DNA of 64,000 nucleotides from Candidatus Methanoperedens sp. GTDB lineage: Archaea > Halobacteriota > Methanosarcinia > Methanosarcinales > Methanoperedenaceae. The position numbers and the translations under genes were made by a program. The notes under the pieces are model-generated. The model was not told the origin of the DNA, searched no databases, and worked only from the letters and a program-made list of their open reading frames with translations. The stretch lies in the NCBI GenBank assembly GCA_027460525.1, contig JAPZAS010000014.1:1-64000 (forward strand), given 5' to 3'. Positions 49,153 to 58,334 of the stretch are shown here, in pieces (positions within the stretch are counted from its first letter, which is position 1; each line of letters opens with the position of its first letter).

Positions 49153-50613
49153 TTATGTATCTGATTTCTTAATTGTTGTAAAATAGTAATGGAGACCTTC
49201 AGCCAGTGCAACTGCTCCAGCGGGAGAAAAATTGTTAATATTGAGATTTTTATTTAAAAATTCTGCAAAATCGTCCGATTCTATATCAAATTCTAGGACA
49301 TGTCCTTCCCAGTTTCCTTCGATGTTTTCTTTTCCTTCAATGATCTCTTTACTCTTCCTATAGACCTCAATATCCTTTATGAGCAATAACACGGTTAATT
49401 CTGGTTTTAAAGTTACCAAATCAATTAAAAAACCTGTAGGAATAATTTCATATATATTATCCTTTTTAGATGGAATATCCCTATTTTTTATTTCCTCATC
49501 GGTTAGTAGGTATTTACCTGGAGTAAAATTTTTCCGTTTTTCTAATCTGAATATATTAAAAGGGTCTGCACTCCTATTTTTCCAATCAGCTTCTTCAAGG
49601 TCATAAACTTCTTCTAAGAATTCTCTTAAAACAGTATATTGAAAGTGGCATTGTTCCTCAATAATCTTTTCATGAAAATCACTCAAAGGCTGAAATGCTC
49701 CTGCTGGAGCTACACTATAAAAACCCGGCTGTTCAACCTGTAATTCTCCTCGTTTTTGAATGAAAGTGCAGTATTTATTTTCATCCTTTTTCATGAGCAC
49801 AAAAACATTAATGCCAAGCTTAACAGGTCGTCCTTTAAACTCGAAAATTTGCTCTTTGAGCAGAGACTCCCGAACCCTAAATTTTAATAACAGAGGCTTT
49901 AATAGCCATATTAAAAATTTTTCAGATCTTTTAATATAAAGATGAAAATAAAGTTCCTTTGCGATAAGGTCATAGTATTTGACATAGTTGAAATAACGCC
50001 CAAGAATAAAATGAAGCTCTAATGCTTTTATTTCTGGTTTTGGATCAATTTTGCACAGGTCGAATGTCCTACCGTTCCACATTTCCTTATTACTAATAGA
50101 ACCCAAAAAATCTGGATAATTTTCTATCTGAAATAAATTTAAAAAATTTGTAGACATTTTAAGCTTATCATCCGACAGCGAACCCTCAGACAGTTTGCCG
50201 TTGTTTTCTTTTTCTAGCCCACAATTTTTAATTAGCAGATTTGGGCATTTGCTCTTTAACCACCATTCCTCGCAAATCAATGGGAATTTATAATTATGTT
50301 CCCCAAACATATCAAATTTTATTTTATTATTATACAATTTCTCAATAGATTCTGATAAATATTGTATATCTATAACGAATAGACTACTATCAAGCGTATA
50401 GTAAGAAAATATCTTGTCATGCACTTCATTATATTTAGCCACTTCAGGAGCAGGGGACCTGCATACTGTTGAAAAAATACTGCGAAGTTGTCGTTTATAT
50501 AACGATAAAACAGTAAAAGGAATACCAAAAACTACTATGATAGACGCGAACAAATTTACGCTTTCGATGAATCCAGCCCACGAGAAGCCGCTTTCCATAT
50601 AGTTTCTATCCAA
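49153..50613 (-). CDS. Membrane-anchored protein with a C-terminal Nudix-like domain
   Basis: 486 residues, AT-rich. One N-terminal membrane helix (about 18-38, VNLFASIIVVFGIPFTVL) is followed by a ~250-residue unrecognised region and then a Nudix-like domain: FYSVAPAGAFQPLSDF with a late REFLEEVYDLEE (about 325-345) resembling the Nudix box RExxEExG with Gly replaced by Tyr, so catalysis is uncertain. C-terminal GAVALAEGLHYYF is unusual. The region between dadD and enolase shows no partner gene. Could be a nucleotide-sensing membrane protein; function not known. Confidence 0.6.
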   Translation of the reverse strand: MDRNYMESGFSWAGFIESVNLFASIIVVFGIPFTVLSLYKRQLRSIFSTVCRSPAPEVAKYNEVHDKIFSYYTLDSSLFVIDIQYLSESIEKLYNNKIKFDMFGEHNYKFPLICEEWWLKSKCPNLLIKNCGLEKENNGKLSEGSLSDDKLKMSTNFLNLFQIENYPDFLGSISNKEMWNGRTFDLCKIDPKPEIKALELHFILGRYFNYVKYYDLIAKELYFHLYIKRSEKFLIWLLKPLLLKFRVRESLLKEQIFEFKGRPVKLGINVFVLMKKDENKYCTFIQKRGELQVEQPGFYSVAPAGAFQPLSDFHEKIIEEQCHFQYTVLREFLEEVYDLEEADWKNRSADPFNIFRLEKRKNFTPGKYLLTDEEIKNRDIPSKKDNIYEIIPTGFLIDLVTLKPELTVLLLIKDIEVYRKSKEIIEGKENIEGNWEGHVLEFDIESDDFAEFLNKNLNINNFSPAGAVALAEGLHYYFTTIKKSDT

Positions 50614-50836
50614 TTTGTTGCATTACTGATTTTAATTGCACTTAACCCAATAATATGCAGTGCAGTCTATATATACCTATTTTTAAGACGAATTATGCAA
50701 CCTTTAAGATGAACCTTCCAGTTTTCTGCAAAATAGTCTTTCCTGTCATCCTGTTGGGATAATTCCGCATTTTAACATGAGGAAGTAATTAAAATTAAGT
50801 ACAACCATAACCATTCAGTTCAACAGGTGATATTCA

Positions 50837-52084
50837 TTGTTCGCAATCGAAAACATCCATGCGCGGGAAATACTTGATTCACGGGGAAACCCCACAGTCG
50901 AAGTCGATGTTTTTACAGAAATCGGATTCGGGAGAGCAAGCGTACCCTCGGGGGCATCCACAGGGACAAACGAGGCGCTTGAGCTGAGGGATAAAGACAA
51001 ACGGTATCATGGAAAAGGCGTAAAGATAGCGGTAAACAATGTCAATACAGAAATAAAAAAAGCCCTTCTTGGCATGGACGCTCGAAACCAGCGCGATATA
51101 GACAGACTCATGCTTGAACTCGATGGAACCCAGAATAAATCACGGCTTGGCGCAAACGCAATTCTCGGGGTCTCACTTTCGGTAGCACATGCGGCAGCGG
51201 ATTCGCTCGGGCTTTCTCTTTACCGCTACCTGGGCGGCACGAACACATTCACACTTCCATGCCCGACAATGAACGTGATAAACGGGGGAAAACATGCAGG
51301 CAACGAGCTTGCAATACAGGAATTCATGATCCAGCCAGTTGGGGCAAAGACATACTCAGACGCCCTGCGCATGGGGGTTGAGACATACCACATGCTCGGC
51401 ACCGTGCTTTCGAAAAAATACGGTACTTCTGCTGTCAACGTGGGGTACGAAGGGGGTTATGCCCCGCCACTTAAGAATACAAAGGACGCACTTGATTCCC
51501 TCATCTATGCCATTGAAGAAACAGGATACGATAAAAAAATCACCATTGGTTTGGATGCGGCAGCTTCCGAGTTCTTCAAGAAGGATAAATACAGTATAGA
51601 CGGAAAAACATTGTCAAACGATGAACTTGCGGATTATTATGCCGACCTTGTCAAGACCTATCCCATCCTTTCCATCGAAGACCCGTTCCATGAAGAGGCG
51701 TTCGATGATTTTGCGGCATTGACAAAAAAACTTAAGGACAGGATAATCGTGGGCGATGACCTCTTTGTGACAAATGTAAAGCGGCTTGAAAAAGGCATAA
51801 AGATAAACGCTGCGAATGCGCTGCTGCTGAAGGTCAACCAGATAGGCACGTTATCCGAGGCTTTTGACGCTGCAAGGCTGGCGCAGAAGAACAGGTTCAA
51901 AGTGGTCGTCAGCCACAGGTCAGCAGAGACCGAGGATACTTCAATTGCGGATATTTCAGTTGCTCTCGGCGCCGAGATGATAAAGACAGGAGCGCCTGCA
52001 CGAAGCGAGCGCAATGCTAAGTACAATCAACTGCTGAGGATAGAAGAAGAACTTGGGAAAGCGGCAAGATATATTCAGCTTTGA
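50837..52084 (+). CDS. eno: Enolase
   Basis: 415 residues. ENIHAREILDSRGNPTVEVDV at the N-terminus, SGASTGTNEALELRD, the metal ligands in GLDAAASEF and SIEDPFHEEAFD, then GDDLFVTN, catalytic Lys in LLKVNQIGTLSEA and SHRSAETEDTSIAD. Starts at TTG 50837: GGTGA lies 6 bases upstream and no ATG fits the conserved start. Interconverts 2-phosphoglycerate and PEP in gluconeogenesis. Confidence 0.97.
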   Translation: MFAIENIHAREILDSRGNPTVEVDVFTEIGFGRASVPSGASTGTNEALELRDKDKRYHGKGVKIAVNNVNTEIKKALLGMDARNQRDIDRLMLELDGTQNKSRLGANAILGVSLSVAHAAADSLGLSLYRYLGGTNTFTLPCPTMNVINGGKHAGNELAIQEFMIQPVGAKTYSDALRMGVETYHMLGTVLSKKYGTSAVNVGYEGGYAPPLKNTKDALDSLIYAIEETGYDKKITIGLDAAASEFFKKDKYSIDGKTLSNDELADYYADLVKTYPILSIEDPFHEEAFDDFAALTKKLKDRIIVGDDLFVTNVKRLEKGIKINAANALLLKVNQIGTLSEAFDAARLAQKNRFKVVVSHRSAETEDTSIADISVALGAEMIKTGAPARSERNAKYNQLLRIEEELGKAARYIQL

Positions 52085-52152
52085 GTTCTTTCAATTTCAG
52101 GAAAAGGATTAAATCAAATGATAAGCAATGATAATACAGGGAGAAACAAAAT

Positions 52153-52548
52153 ATGGAACCCAAGAAAGTAATCAAAAGCATAGACGATAAAATGGGATTT
52201 ACGCCGGAGATCATGAACATGATGGGTGAAATGAACCCCGAAATGTTCGACCATTACAAAAAATGCGATGACGGCATACAGGAAGACGGTGCACTTTCAG
52301 CAAAAGTAAAGGTACTGATGTCCCTGGCTGTTATGGCTGCACAGAGGTGCGAGCCTTGCTGCGAATCCCAGTTGAGGAGTGCGCTTAACCACGGTGCCAC
52401 GAAGGAAGAGATAATGGAAACAATGAATGTAATTTTCATCACATCCGGAGCACCTGGCGTAGCTGCATGCAGAAAAGCCCTTAACATGTTACAGGGTAAA
52501 GAAGGTGTGGGCGGGCATGGCTGCGTACCTGGAAGAAGACCGAGATAA
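52153..52548 (+). CDS. Carboxymuconolactone decarboxylase/AhpD-like protein
   Basis: A 131-residue protein of the CMD/AhpD fold with the redox-active Cys pair in [27 protein letters not shown] (about residues 72-90). Such proteins act as peroxidase partners or thiol-disulfide enzymes. C-terminal tail [12 protein letters not shown] carries an extra Cys. It is the first of a co-directional set (CMD, ferritin-like, McrC) that looks like an oxidative-stress/metal group. Confidence 0.85.
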   Translation: MEPKKVIKSIDDKMGFTPEIMNMMGEMNPEMFDHYKKCDDGIQEDGALSAKVKVLMSLAVMAAQRCEPCCESQLRSALNHGATKEEIMETMNVIFITSGAPGVAACRKALNMLQGKEGVGGHGCVPGRRPR

Positions 52549-52609
52549 ACTAAAAAGGTTAAAATAGTTTTGTGTTCATTGATTCATCAATGAAACTTAA
52601 GGAGGAGTT

Positions 52610-53029
52610 ATGAGCAACAAAATAATAGACGCATTGAACAAAGACCGCGAAGATGAATTGAGCGCCATAATACAATACATGAAGCATCATTATGAGGGAG
52701 AAGGGATGGAGAGCCCGGAAATCCTTGACATATTCGAAAACACAGCAAAGGACGAAATGAAACATGCTGAAAAGCTGGGTGAGCGCATCAATTACCTTGG
52801 CGGAGTACCCACAAAGAAGCCATCCATGATAGTGGAAGGCGGTGACTTAAAGAAGATGATTCAGGACGACCTCGCAAAAGAGAACGGGGCAATCAAACAA
52901 TACAAGGAACATATCAAGCTGGCGGCTGAAGAGGGCGACCCTACCACGAGGCTCATGCTGGAAGAAATCCTCTCAGAAGAAGAGGGACATGCCGATACGT
53001 GGGAGACCACGCTTGGAATAAGAAAATAA
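52610..53029 (+). CDS. Ferritin-like/bacterioferritin-family protein
   Basis: A 139-residue four-helix protein: LNKDREDELSAIIQYMKHHYEGEG, ENTAKDEMKHAEKLGERI (ExxH di-iron ligands), KENGAIKQYKEHI and ILSEEEGHADTWE (second ExxH). Di-iron ligands are complete, so it probably stores iron or removes peroxide. GGAGG ribosome site before ATG. It ends one base before mcrC. Confidence 0.88.
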   Translation: MSNKIIDALNKDREDELSAIIQYMKHHYEGEGMESPEILDIFENTAKDEMKHAEKLGERINYLGGVPTKKPSMIVEGGDLKKMIQDDLAKENGAIKQYKEHIKLAAEEGDPTTRLMLEEILSEEEGHADTWETTLGIRK

Positions 53030-53030
53030 C

Positions 53031-53720
53031 ATGTTTGGAAGAGAGACCCAGTTAGTGGATTGCAGGGAGGCGATGGGGCTCGGGCGCGGAGGGGGTCTTG
53101 CCCAGCGCGGAACCCTTTCGGAAGCAGCAAGACCCGATGTGGTTGCAATTGCCATGACGCCGGGCAGGCGCCATATTACAAAGCCCGTATGCGAGATTAC
53201 ACAGGGACTGCGCAGGGAAGGAGTACAGGTAAGCGTTCTTGTGCTCGAGGCAGGGGCAGGCGTCCCGATGGATGAAGTCGGAAGCTCCACGGTTTCAAGA
53301 GGCTACGGCTCTTCCTTCGGTATATCTGCAAAGGAAATAGAACAGATAGCAAGGCACAGGCTTGTGTTATTGCATATGGGAAATGTCAATTCTCACATAC
53401 TTTTGAAAACAAAGAAAATCCTGAAGTATATCAATATACCCGCAGTCATCGCCTGCGAATACCCTATTGATTTTGAGGATTTCGCAAAAGCCGGCATAAA
53501 GACTAAAATAATAAAACCAAAAACCCCTGAAACCGAAGGTACTGTGGTTGCGATCGTGAGCGGCATAACCAGGGGTGAAACATGTTCAAGGATTAAACTC
53601 AATGAACTGGCTAAGGAGATACGGTATATACTGGGTCAGATGGCAGAAGAGGCTCATGCGGTCAGAAGCGATCTACTGATAAGTGAAGGGCTTATGGCTA
53701 ATATGGAAGAAGGTGAATGA
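53031..53720 (+). CDS. mcrC: McrC family protein (methyl-coenzyme M reductase operon protein C)
   Basis: 229 residues matching McrC across its length: GRETQLVDCREAMGLGRGGGLAQRG, AIAMTPGRRHITKPVCEIT, VLVLEAGAGVP, IEQIARHRLVLLHMGN and YPIDFEDFAKAGIKTKI. McrC belongs to the ATP-dependent activation complex of methyl-coenzyme M reductase, so its presence is strong evidence for a methanogenic or methane-oxidising host. The other mcr genes are not in this window; stand-alone mcrC copies also occur. It begins one base after the ferritin-like gene stop. Confidence 0.88.
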   Translation: MFGRETQLVDCREAMGLGRGGGLAQRGTLSEAARPDVVAIAMTPGRRHITKPVCEITQGLRREGVQVSVLVLEAGAGVPMDEVGSSTVSRGYGSSFGISAKEIEQIARHRLVLLHMGNVNSHILLKTKKILKYINIPAVIACEYPIDFEDFAKAGIKTKIIKPKTPETEGTVVAIVSGITRGETCSRIKLNELAKEIRYILGQMAEEAHAVRSDLLISEGLMANMEEGE

Positions 53721-53721
53721 T

Positions 53722-53934
53722 TTGAAATGTTATATATGTGCTAAAATGGGAAAGGATGAGGATGCGGTGGCAGCCTGTATAGTATGCGGAATGGGTGTGT
53801 GCATGGAACATGCAATCTATGAAACAACCCCGGTCTGGAAGGGTGATTACCCTGTAAGACTTGAGAAAGACATAGAGAACCTGAGAAGGATAATGTGCCC
53901 GCCGTGCCATGAAGCTTTAAAGGAGAACTGGTGA
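53722..53934 (+). CDS. DUF2180 zinc-binding protein, copy 1
   Basis: A 70-residue protein with CYICAKMGKDEDAVAACIVCGMGVC and a later CPPC: two CxxC pairs plus a Cys/His end. TTG 53722 is preferred because it aligns with the MLKCYEC start of the next gene and has AGGTGA 4 bases upstream; GTG 53713 is an alternative. Overlaps nothing and is 6 bases upstream of its paralogue. Family function unknown; seen in archaea. Confidence 0.82.
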   Translation: MKCYICAKMGKDEDAVAACIVCGMGVCMEHAIYETTPVWKGDYPVRLEKDIENLRRIMCPPCHEALKENW

Positions 53935-53940
53935 TATTTT

Positions 53941-54162
53941 ATGTTGAAATGTTACGAATGCGCTGAACATGAATCCGCTGAAGAAGCCGTTGCCCTGTGC
54001 ATAATGTGCGGCAAAGGGCTCTGTATGGAACATGCCCACAGGGTTGACCTTCCGATATGGACGGGAGGATACCCTGCACCTGTAAAGATGCTTAAGAAAG
54101 GTCTTCCGAGGTTCGTATGCCGCGAATGCGGCAATATCCTGATGCCCGGAGCATGTGAGTAA
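53941..54162 (+). CDS. DUF2180 zinc-binding protein, copy 2
   Basis: 73 residues, paralogue of the preceding gene: [27 protein letters not shown] and [13 protein letters not shown]. CxxC pairs match the same zinc sites. Its 3' end overlaps the start of porGD by 8 bases. The tandem pair upstream of the pyruvate oxidoreductase suggests a role in assembly or redox sensing, which is inference. Confidence 0.85.
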   Translation: MLKCYECAEHESAEEAVALCIMCGKGLCMEHAHRVDLPIWTGGYPAPVKMLKKGLPRFVCRECGNILMPGACE

Positions 54163-55066
54163 TAGTGTGTACGAAATACGCTTTCACGGCAGGGGGGGTC
54201 AGGGTGCGGTTATGGCTGCCCAGACACTTGCTGAGGCAGCCGTAATAGAAGGGAATTATGCTGTTGCATTTCCATTTTTTGGAGCCGAAAGAAGGGGCGC
54301 CCCTGTTCTTGCCTTTACCAGGATAGACGCCAAAAAGATATACAGCAAGACACAGGTCTATGCACCCGACTGCGTGGTTGTGCTTGACGATTCGCTTCTC
54401 GATACCATCGATGTGGTGTCGGGGTTAAAACCAGATGGGGCAGCGGTTATAAACTCGAAAGAAAAACCTGAGGATATTGACCTTGGAAAGGAAATAAGAA
54501 CAGCGACTGTGAATGCAACCTCTGTGGCACTCGAGATTTTAAAAGCCCCGATTACCAATACGGCAATCCTCGGGGCATTCGCAAAAGCCACAGGGGTTGT
54601 TAAGCTTGAATCCCTGGAGGAGGCTATCCGCAGAAGATTCGGTGAGAAACTCGGTAAGAACGTGGGGGAAAGAAATGCTCTTGCAGCGAGGACTGCTTAT
54701 GAGAAAACCGTTATCGGGAAAAGTAAGGGGATAAAGAAGCTTGAACCCAGGAAGCAGTGGCTCCCCGCATATCAGCAAATGCCAATCGGCGGCGCCCTCG
54801 TTGAGGGAAAAACAGAGGCAGGTCTGATAGGACCGGGCAGTTTCATTGAGAATAAGGTGTCGGGATGGGCAACCTTCCGTCCTGTGCGCGACAGGGATAA
54901 ATGCACCATGTGCCTATTATGCTGGTTCTATTGCCCCGAAGGTACCATCGTGCGCATATCAGACAGGGGAGACCTGTTGACCAATTACGACTACTGCAAG
55001 GGCTGTGGCATATGTGCCAACGAATGCCCCGTGGATGCAATAAAAATGGTGAGGGCAAGGGTTTGA
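54155..55066 (+). CDS. porG: 2-oxoacid:ferredoxin oxidoreductase gamma and delta subunits, fused
   Basis: A 303-residue fusion. The gamma domain is recognisable from [20 protein letters not shown] and [14 protein letters not shown]; the delta domain (from about residue 215) carries two 4Fe-4S motifs, [12 protein letters not shown] and [12 protein letters not shown]. With porA and porB it forms pyruvate (or related 2-oxoacid) synthase, converting pyruvate, CoA and ferredoxin to acetyl-CoA. GTG start 54155 overlaps the DUF2180 gene. Often gamma and delta are separate genes, so the fusion is worth noting. Confidence 0.93.
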   Translation: MSNSVYEIRFHGRGGQGAVMAAQTLAEAAVIEGNYAVAFPFFGAERRGAPVLAFTRIDAKKIYSKTQVYAPDCVVVLDDSLLDTIDVVSGLKPDGAAVINSKEKPEDIDLGKEIRTATVNATSVALEILKAPITNTAILGAFAKATGVVKLESLEEAIRRRFGEKLGKNVGERNALAARTAYEKTVIGKSKGIKKLEPRKQWLPAYQQMPIGGALVEGKTEAGLIGPGSFIENKVSGWATFRPVRDRDKCTMCLLCWFYCPEGTIVRISDRGDLLTNYDYCKGCGICANECPVDAIKMVRARV

Positions 55067-56250
55067 TGAATCCAGAAAGTGTGAAAGTAATCACCGGAGA
55101 CCATGCGGCTGCAATAGGCGCAAAACTCTGCCGCGTTGAGGTGGTGCCAGCGTATCCGATTACTCCGCAGACGCTTATCATCGAACACATTGCGGATTTT
55201 GTGAACGACGGGGAAATGGATGCCAAGTTCCTTACAATGGAGTCGGAGCACAGTGTGATGAGCGCAGCCGCCGCCGCATCAGCAGCAGGTGCAAGGGTAT
55301 TTACGGCAACCTCATCCCAAGGATTGGCGTTCATGTACGAGATGCTCTATGCAACCGCGCCGCTTCGCCTTCCAATAGTCATGGTAAATGCCAGCCGGAC
55401 GCTTGGAGCTCCTCCCGGTATATGGTGCGAGTATAATGACTCCATGGGTGTAAGGGACTCAGGATGGCTTCAGGTATATGTGGAAGATAACCAGGAAGCG
55501 CTTGACATGGTTATCCAGTCTTACAGGATTTCTGAGGATAGGCGCGTCCTGCTTCCGGTAATGCCGTGCCTTGACGGTTTTGTACTCACACACACGGTCG
55601 AACCAGTGGAAGTTCCGAAGCAGCAGGATGTAGATTCCTTCCTGCCGCCTTATACGCCAGATATTATTCTTGACCCATCAAGACCTGCGATGATAGGGAT
55701 TTTCATGCCCGCAGAGTACATAATGGAAATGCGGCGGCAGACTGCAGGTGCTGTGGAATCAGCCAGGAGCGTCATCCAGGATGTTAATGATGAATTTGCT
55801 CGACTCTTTGGAAGAAATTACGGCGGATTGATAGATACGTATCGGATGGAGGATGCTGAGGCTGCATTGATAACCATGGGCACTGTTACAAGTACGGCGC
55901 GGGAAGTTGTGGACGAATTGCGTGGAGAGGGAAAAAAAGTGGGTCTTGTCAAGCTTCGATTCTTCAGACCATTTCCAGCAGAGGAATTGAGGAAAGTATT
56001 ATCGGGCGTAAGTGCAGTCGGGGTTTTTGACCGTTCAATATCCTACCACGGCGGTGGACCAGCCTACAACGAGATTCGCTCGGCGCTCTATGGCGCGACA
56101 ATGCCTGTGGTCAATCATCTCGCAGGTCTGGGGGGAAGGGATGTGACCAGAGAGCAGATAATAAAAATGTTCGAGATAATACTGAAAGCAGCAAAGGGCG
56201 AAAAAGTGAAGGCAGTGAACTGGCATAACACGAGGGGTGAGGCTGTATGA
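55066..56250 (+). CDS. porA: 2-oxoacid:ferredoxin oxidoreductase alpha subunit
   Basis: 394 residues. N-terminal VITGDHAAAIGAKLCRVEVVPAYPITPQT and EHSVMSAAAAASAAGARVFTATSSQG are typical of PorA; further on come GPPGIW-type and FEIILKAAKG regions. ATG 55066 overlaps the porGD stop (ATGA), so the subunits are coupled. The frame is open upstream but that part lies inside porGD. Specificity for pyruvate versus other 2-oxoacids is inferred from gene order and similarity only. Confidence 0.94.
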   Translation: MNPESVKVITGDHAAAIGAKLCRVEVVPAYPITPQTLIIEHIADFVNDGEMDAKFLTMESEHSVMSAAAAASAAGARVFTATSSQGLAFMYEMLYATAPLRLPIVMVNASRTLGAPPGIWCEYNDSMGVRDSGWLQVYVEDNQEALDMVIQSYRISEDRRVLLPVMPCLDGFVLTHTVEPVEVPKQQDVDSFLPPYTPDIILDPSRPAMIGIFMPAEYIMEMRRQTAGAVESARSVIQDVNDEFARLFGRNYGGLIDTYRMEDAEAALITMGTVTSTAREVVDELRGEGKKVGLVKLRFFRPFPAEELRKVLSGVSAVGVFDRSISYHGGGPAYNEIRSALYGATMPVVNHLAGLGGRDVTREQIIKMFEIILKAAKGEKVKAVNWHNTRGEAV

Positions 56251-57206
56251 GGCTCAAAGATTTACCCGATGATAATTTGTTCACGGCAGGACATACCGCA
56301 TGTCCTGGATGCGGGGTTGCGATGTCCATCAGGAATGCGATAAGGATACTGGGAAAAGATACAGCTGTTTATGTACCGGCAAGCTGCGCCGTGGTTTTTG
56401 GCACCACATTCCCGTACGGAGCGTGGAAAGTGCCTTTTTTCCACACGGCATTTGAAAACACCGGGGCATGCCTGACAGGCATGCAGGCGGCATTCGAGAA
56501 AAAAGGAAAAAAGGTCATTGCTGTCGGGTTTGCCGGGGACGGCGGGACGTACGACATAGGTTTGCAGAGCATGTCAGGAGCAGCAGAGCGCAATGATGAT
56601 ATCCTTTATATCTGCCTCGATAACGAGGCGTACATGAACACAGGGATACAGCGAAGCGGAGGCACGCCCTTCGGGGCATGGACGACCACCACGCCAGTGG
56701 GAAAGATGTCACAGGGAAACCGCCGCTTTAAGAAAAACCTCGGCGACATCGTGGTAGCGCATGAGATACCTTATTATGCAACGCTATCCATCGGTCATCC
56801 TCTTGATTTCATAAGGAAAGTGGAGAAGGCAAAAGATATCAAAGGCTTCCGCTTTCTTCACATGTTCACCCCATGCATCCCGGGCTGGAAGATGGACCCG
56901 GCAAAGACCGTGGAAGTAACAAAACTGGCTGTGGAGAGCGGGATGTGGACCCTGTACGAGGTCGAGAACGGTGAGAAAAGAATTACCTACAAGCCAGGAA
57001 AAATGAAAAGAGTGAGGGAATACCTGATGATGCAGGGGCGTTTCCGACACATGAACGAGGAGGATATAAAGACGCTCCAGACGTGGGTGTGCAGGAAATG
57101 GAACCTGCATTACAAGGAAAAAGGCGCTCCTGAGGTATGCGAAATCGAGATGCCTGAGGAGCATCATGCTGTTACAGAGGAACACAGAGAGATGCATGGA
57201 CCATGA
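56247..57206 (+). CDS. porB: 2-oxoacid:ferredoxin oxidoreductase beta subunit (TPP-binding)
   Basis: 319 residues with the N-terminal ACPGCGVAMSIRNAIRIL (cluster-associated Cys pair), PCHTAFENTG region, the TPP motif GDGGTYDIGLQSMSGAAERNDD...DNEAYMNTG and C-terminal CIPGWKMDPAKT. Overlaps porA by 4 bases and the next gene by 4 bases. Completes the complex. Confidence 0.95.
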   Translation: MRLKDLPDDNLFTAGHTACPGCGVAMSIRNAIRILGKDTAVYVPASCAVVFGTTFPYGAWKVPFFHTAFENTGACLTGMQAAFEKKGKKVIAVGFAGDGGTYDIGLQSMSGAAERNDDILYICLDNEAYMNTGIQRSGGTPFGAWTTTTPVGKMSQGNRRFKKNLGDIVVAHEIPYYATLSIGHPLDFIRKVEKAKDIKGFRFLHMFTPCIPGWKMDPAKTVEVTKLAVESGMWTLYEVENGEKRITYKPGKMKRVREYLMMQGRFRHMNEEDIKTLQTWVCRKWNLHYKEKGAPEVCEIEMPEEHHAVTEEHREMHGP

Positions 57207-57457
57207 AGAAGATAAAACCAAAACTCTACACGCTGAGCACCTGCATGCATTGCAGTGCAACAAAGCGCTTTTTAAAAGAACATGGGATTGATTATGACTA
57301 TGTGGATGTGGATAGATTAAACGGTAAGGAAAAAGAAGAAGTTCGCCAGGAAGTGATGAAACTCAGCGGGGGTTTGAGGTTTCCGACCATAGTGGTGGGA
57401 AAGAAAGTAATCGTGGGGTTCTATGAGGATAAGTTGAGAGAGGCGCTGGGGTTATGA
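57203..57457 (+). CDS. Glutaredoxin-like protein
   Basis: An 84-residue thioredoxin-fold protein: KLYTLSTCMHCSATKRFLKEHGIDYDYVDVD, with the CxxC at about residues 14-17, then GGLRFPTIVVG (cis-Pro) and KVIVGFYEDKL. A thiol-disulfide carrier; coupled by 4-base overlaps to porB upstream and to the FTR gene downstream, suggesting a redox relay around Por. Confidence 0.9.
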   Translation: MKKIKPKLYTLSTCMHCSATKRFLKEHGIDYDYVDVDRLNGKEKEEVRQEVMKLSGGLRFPTIVVGKKVIVGFYEDKLREALGL

Positions 57458-57951
57458 GAACCGTTGCCGAAATGTTCGCCGAGATGAAGAAAATCGCTGA
57501 AGAGGAAGGCTACCAGTTCAATCCGGTAAAGGAGGAACTTGACGACATCCTCCATGGGCTGTGGGATAACGAGCACCGCTATGGCTATATGTCGTGTCCC
57601 TGCCGCATGGCAAGCGGCGTGCTGGCTGATGACATGGATATAATCTGCCCGTGCAACTATCGAGATGCGGATGTTGAGGAGTTCGGCTGCTGCCTTTGCG
57701 TGCTTTATGTGAGCGATGACTGGATAAGCGGGAAGAAGAAGCATGAACCTATTCCGGAGCGGCGCCCGCAGGAGTATTATTTGAAAGGTTATCCGAGTAT
57801 AATAGAACAGAAAGGAGCAGGAGGAAAAGAAATGGAGCAGGTTTACAGGTGTACGGTGTGCGGCTATCTCTGCGCAAGGGAAGAGCCGCCTGATCTTTGT
57901 CCGATTTGCAGGGCGAAGAAGGAGATGTTCGAGAAGTTTGAGATGGGGTAG
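57454..57951 (+). CDS. ftrB: Ferredoxin:thioredoxin reductase catalytic subunit fused to a rubredoxin-like domain
   Basis: 165 residues. The first ~115 form the FTR catalytic chain with the cluster and disulfide cysteines in YMSCPCRMASGV, IICPCNYRD and FGCCLCVLYV. The C-terminal ~40 residues form a rubredoxin-like zinc/iron knuckle, [13 protein letters not shown]...[10 protein letters not shown]. It takes electrons from ferredoxin and reduces disulfides of thioredoxin or glutaredoxin partners. The rubredoxin domain is duplicated as a separate ORF at 58731-58850, after the MNT/HEPN module. Confidence 0.92.
   Translation: MRTVAEMFAEMKKIAEEEGYQFNPVKEELDDILHGLWDNEHRYGYMSCPCRMASGVLADDMDIICPCNYRDADVEEFGCCLCVLYVSDDWISGKKKHEPIPERRPQEYYLKGYPSIIEQKGAGGKEMEQVYRCTVCGYLCAREEPPDLCPICRAKKEMFEKFEMG
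57838..57945 (+). repeat. Direct repeat, left copy (rubredoxin-domain coding end of FTR)
   Basis: Matches 58737-58844 at an offset of 899 bases with 6 mismatches in 108; the block 57849-57925 (77 bases) is identical. Same orientation. The copies bracket the MNT/HEPN module. Confidence 0.95.
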
Positions 57952-57973
57952 GCGCATGCGCAGATATATATGT
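57952..57973 (+). promoter_or_regulatory. Palindrome and TATA-like element ahead of MNT/HEPN
   Basis: Perfect 10-base palindrome GCGCATGCGC (57952-57961) directly after the FTR stop, next to AGATATATATG (57962-57972), about 30 bases before the MNT start at 58002. This is a likely promoter with an operator for the module; binding protein unknown. Confidence 0.5.
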
Positions 57974-58001
57974 CCAATACTCTCTAAATAAGTACAGGAA
58001 T

Positions 58002-58334
58002 ATGAAAGAGATAAAAAGTGCTGAAGGGATTATAAAAAAGCAGATTTTTGAAATATTACAGAATATAGGATATTCGGCAAAGAAAATAATTCTTTTTGGT
58101 TCCAGAGCACGAAAGGACTTTACTCGATTCAGCGATTACGATATTCTCATAATAACGGACAGGACAGTTGAAATTAAAGAGAAAATGAGCCTGTCTAAAA
58201 AAATAAGGGAATATCTGGCAAAATCAGGGTTTGATGTGGATGTGATAATAAAATCGGACGTTGAGGTTCAATTTTTAAGAGATAAGCCTGGCAGCATTGT
58301 GAAGAACGCCTTAAAAGAGGGCGTTGCGTTATGA
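58002..58334 (+). CDS. MNT-type minimal nucleotidyltransferase (antitoxin of MNT/HEPN)
   Basis: 110 residues of the DNA polymerase beta-like minimal nucleotidyltransferase family: FGSRARKDFTRFSDYDILII gives the GSxxR and DxD-type motif (DYDI), and DVDVII is the third acidic site. In characterised pairs the MNT protein modifies (AMPylates) the HEPN RNase and so silences it. Its stop overlaps the HEPN start (ATGA). Confidence 0.9.
   Translation: MKEIKSAEGIIKKQIFEILQNIGYSAKKIILFGSRARKDFTRFSDYDILIITDRTVEIKEKMSLSKKIREYLAKSGFDVDVIIKSDVEVQFLRDKPGSIVKNALKEGVAL

Noticed and set aside
54901-55065. N-terminal extension of porA
   Set aside because: This part lies inside porGD in another frame; ATG 55066 overlaps the porGD stop and begins at the conserved PorA N-terminus.
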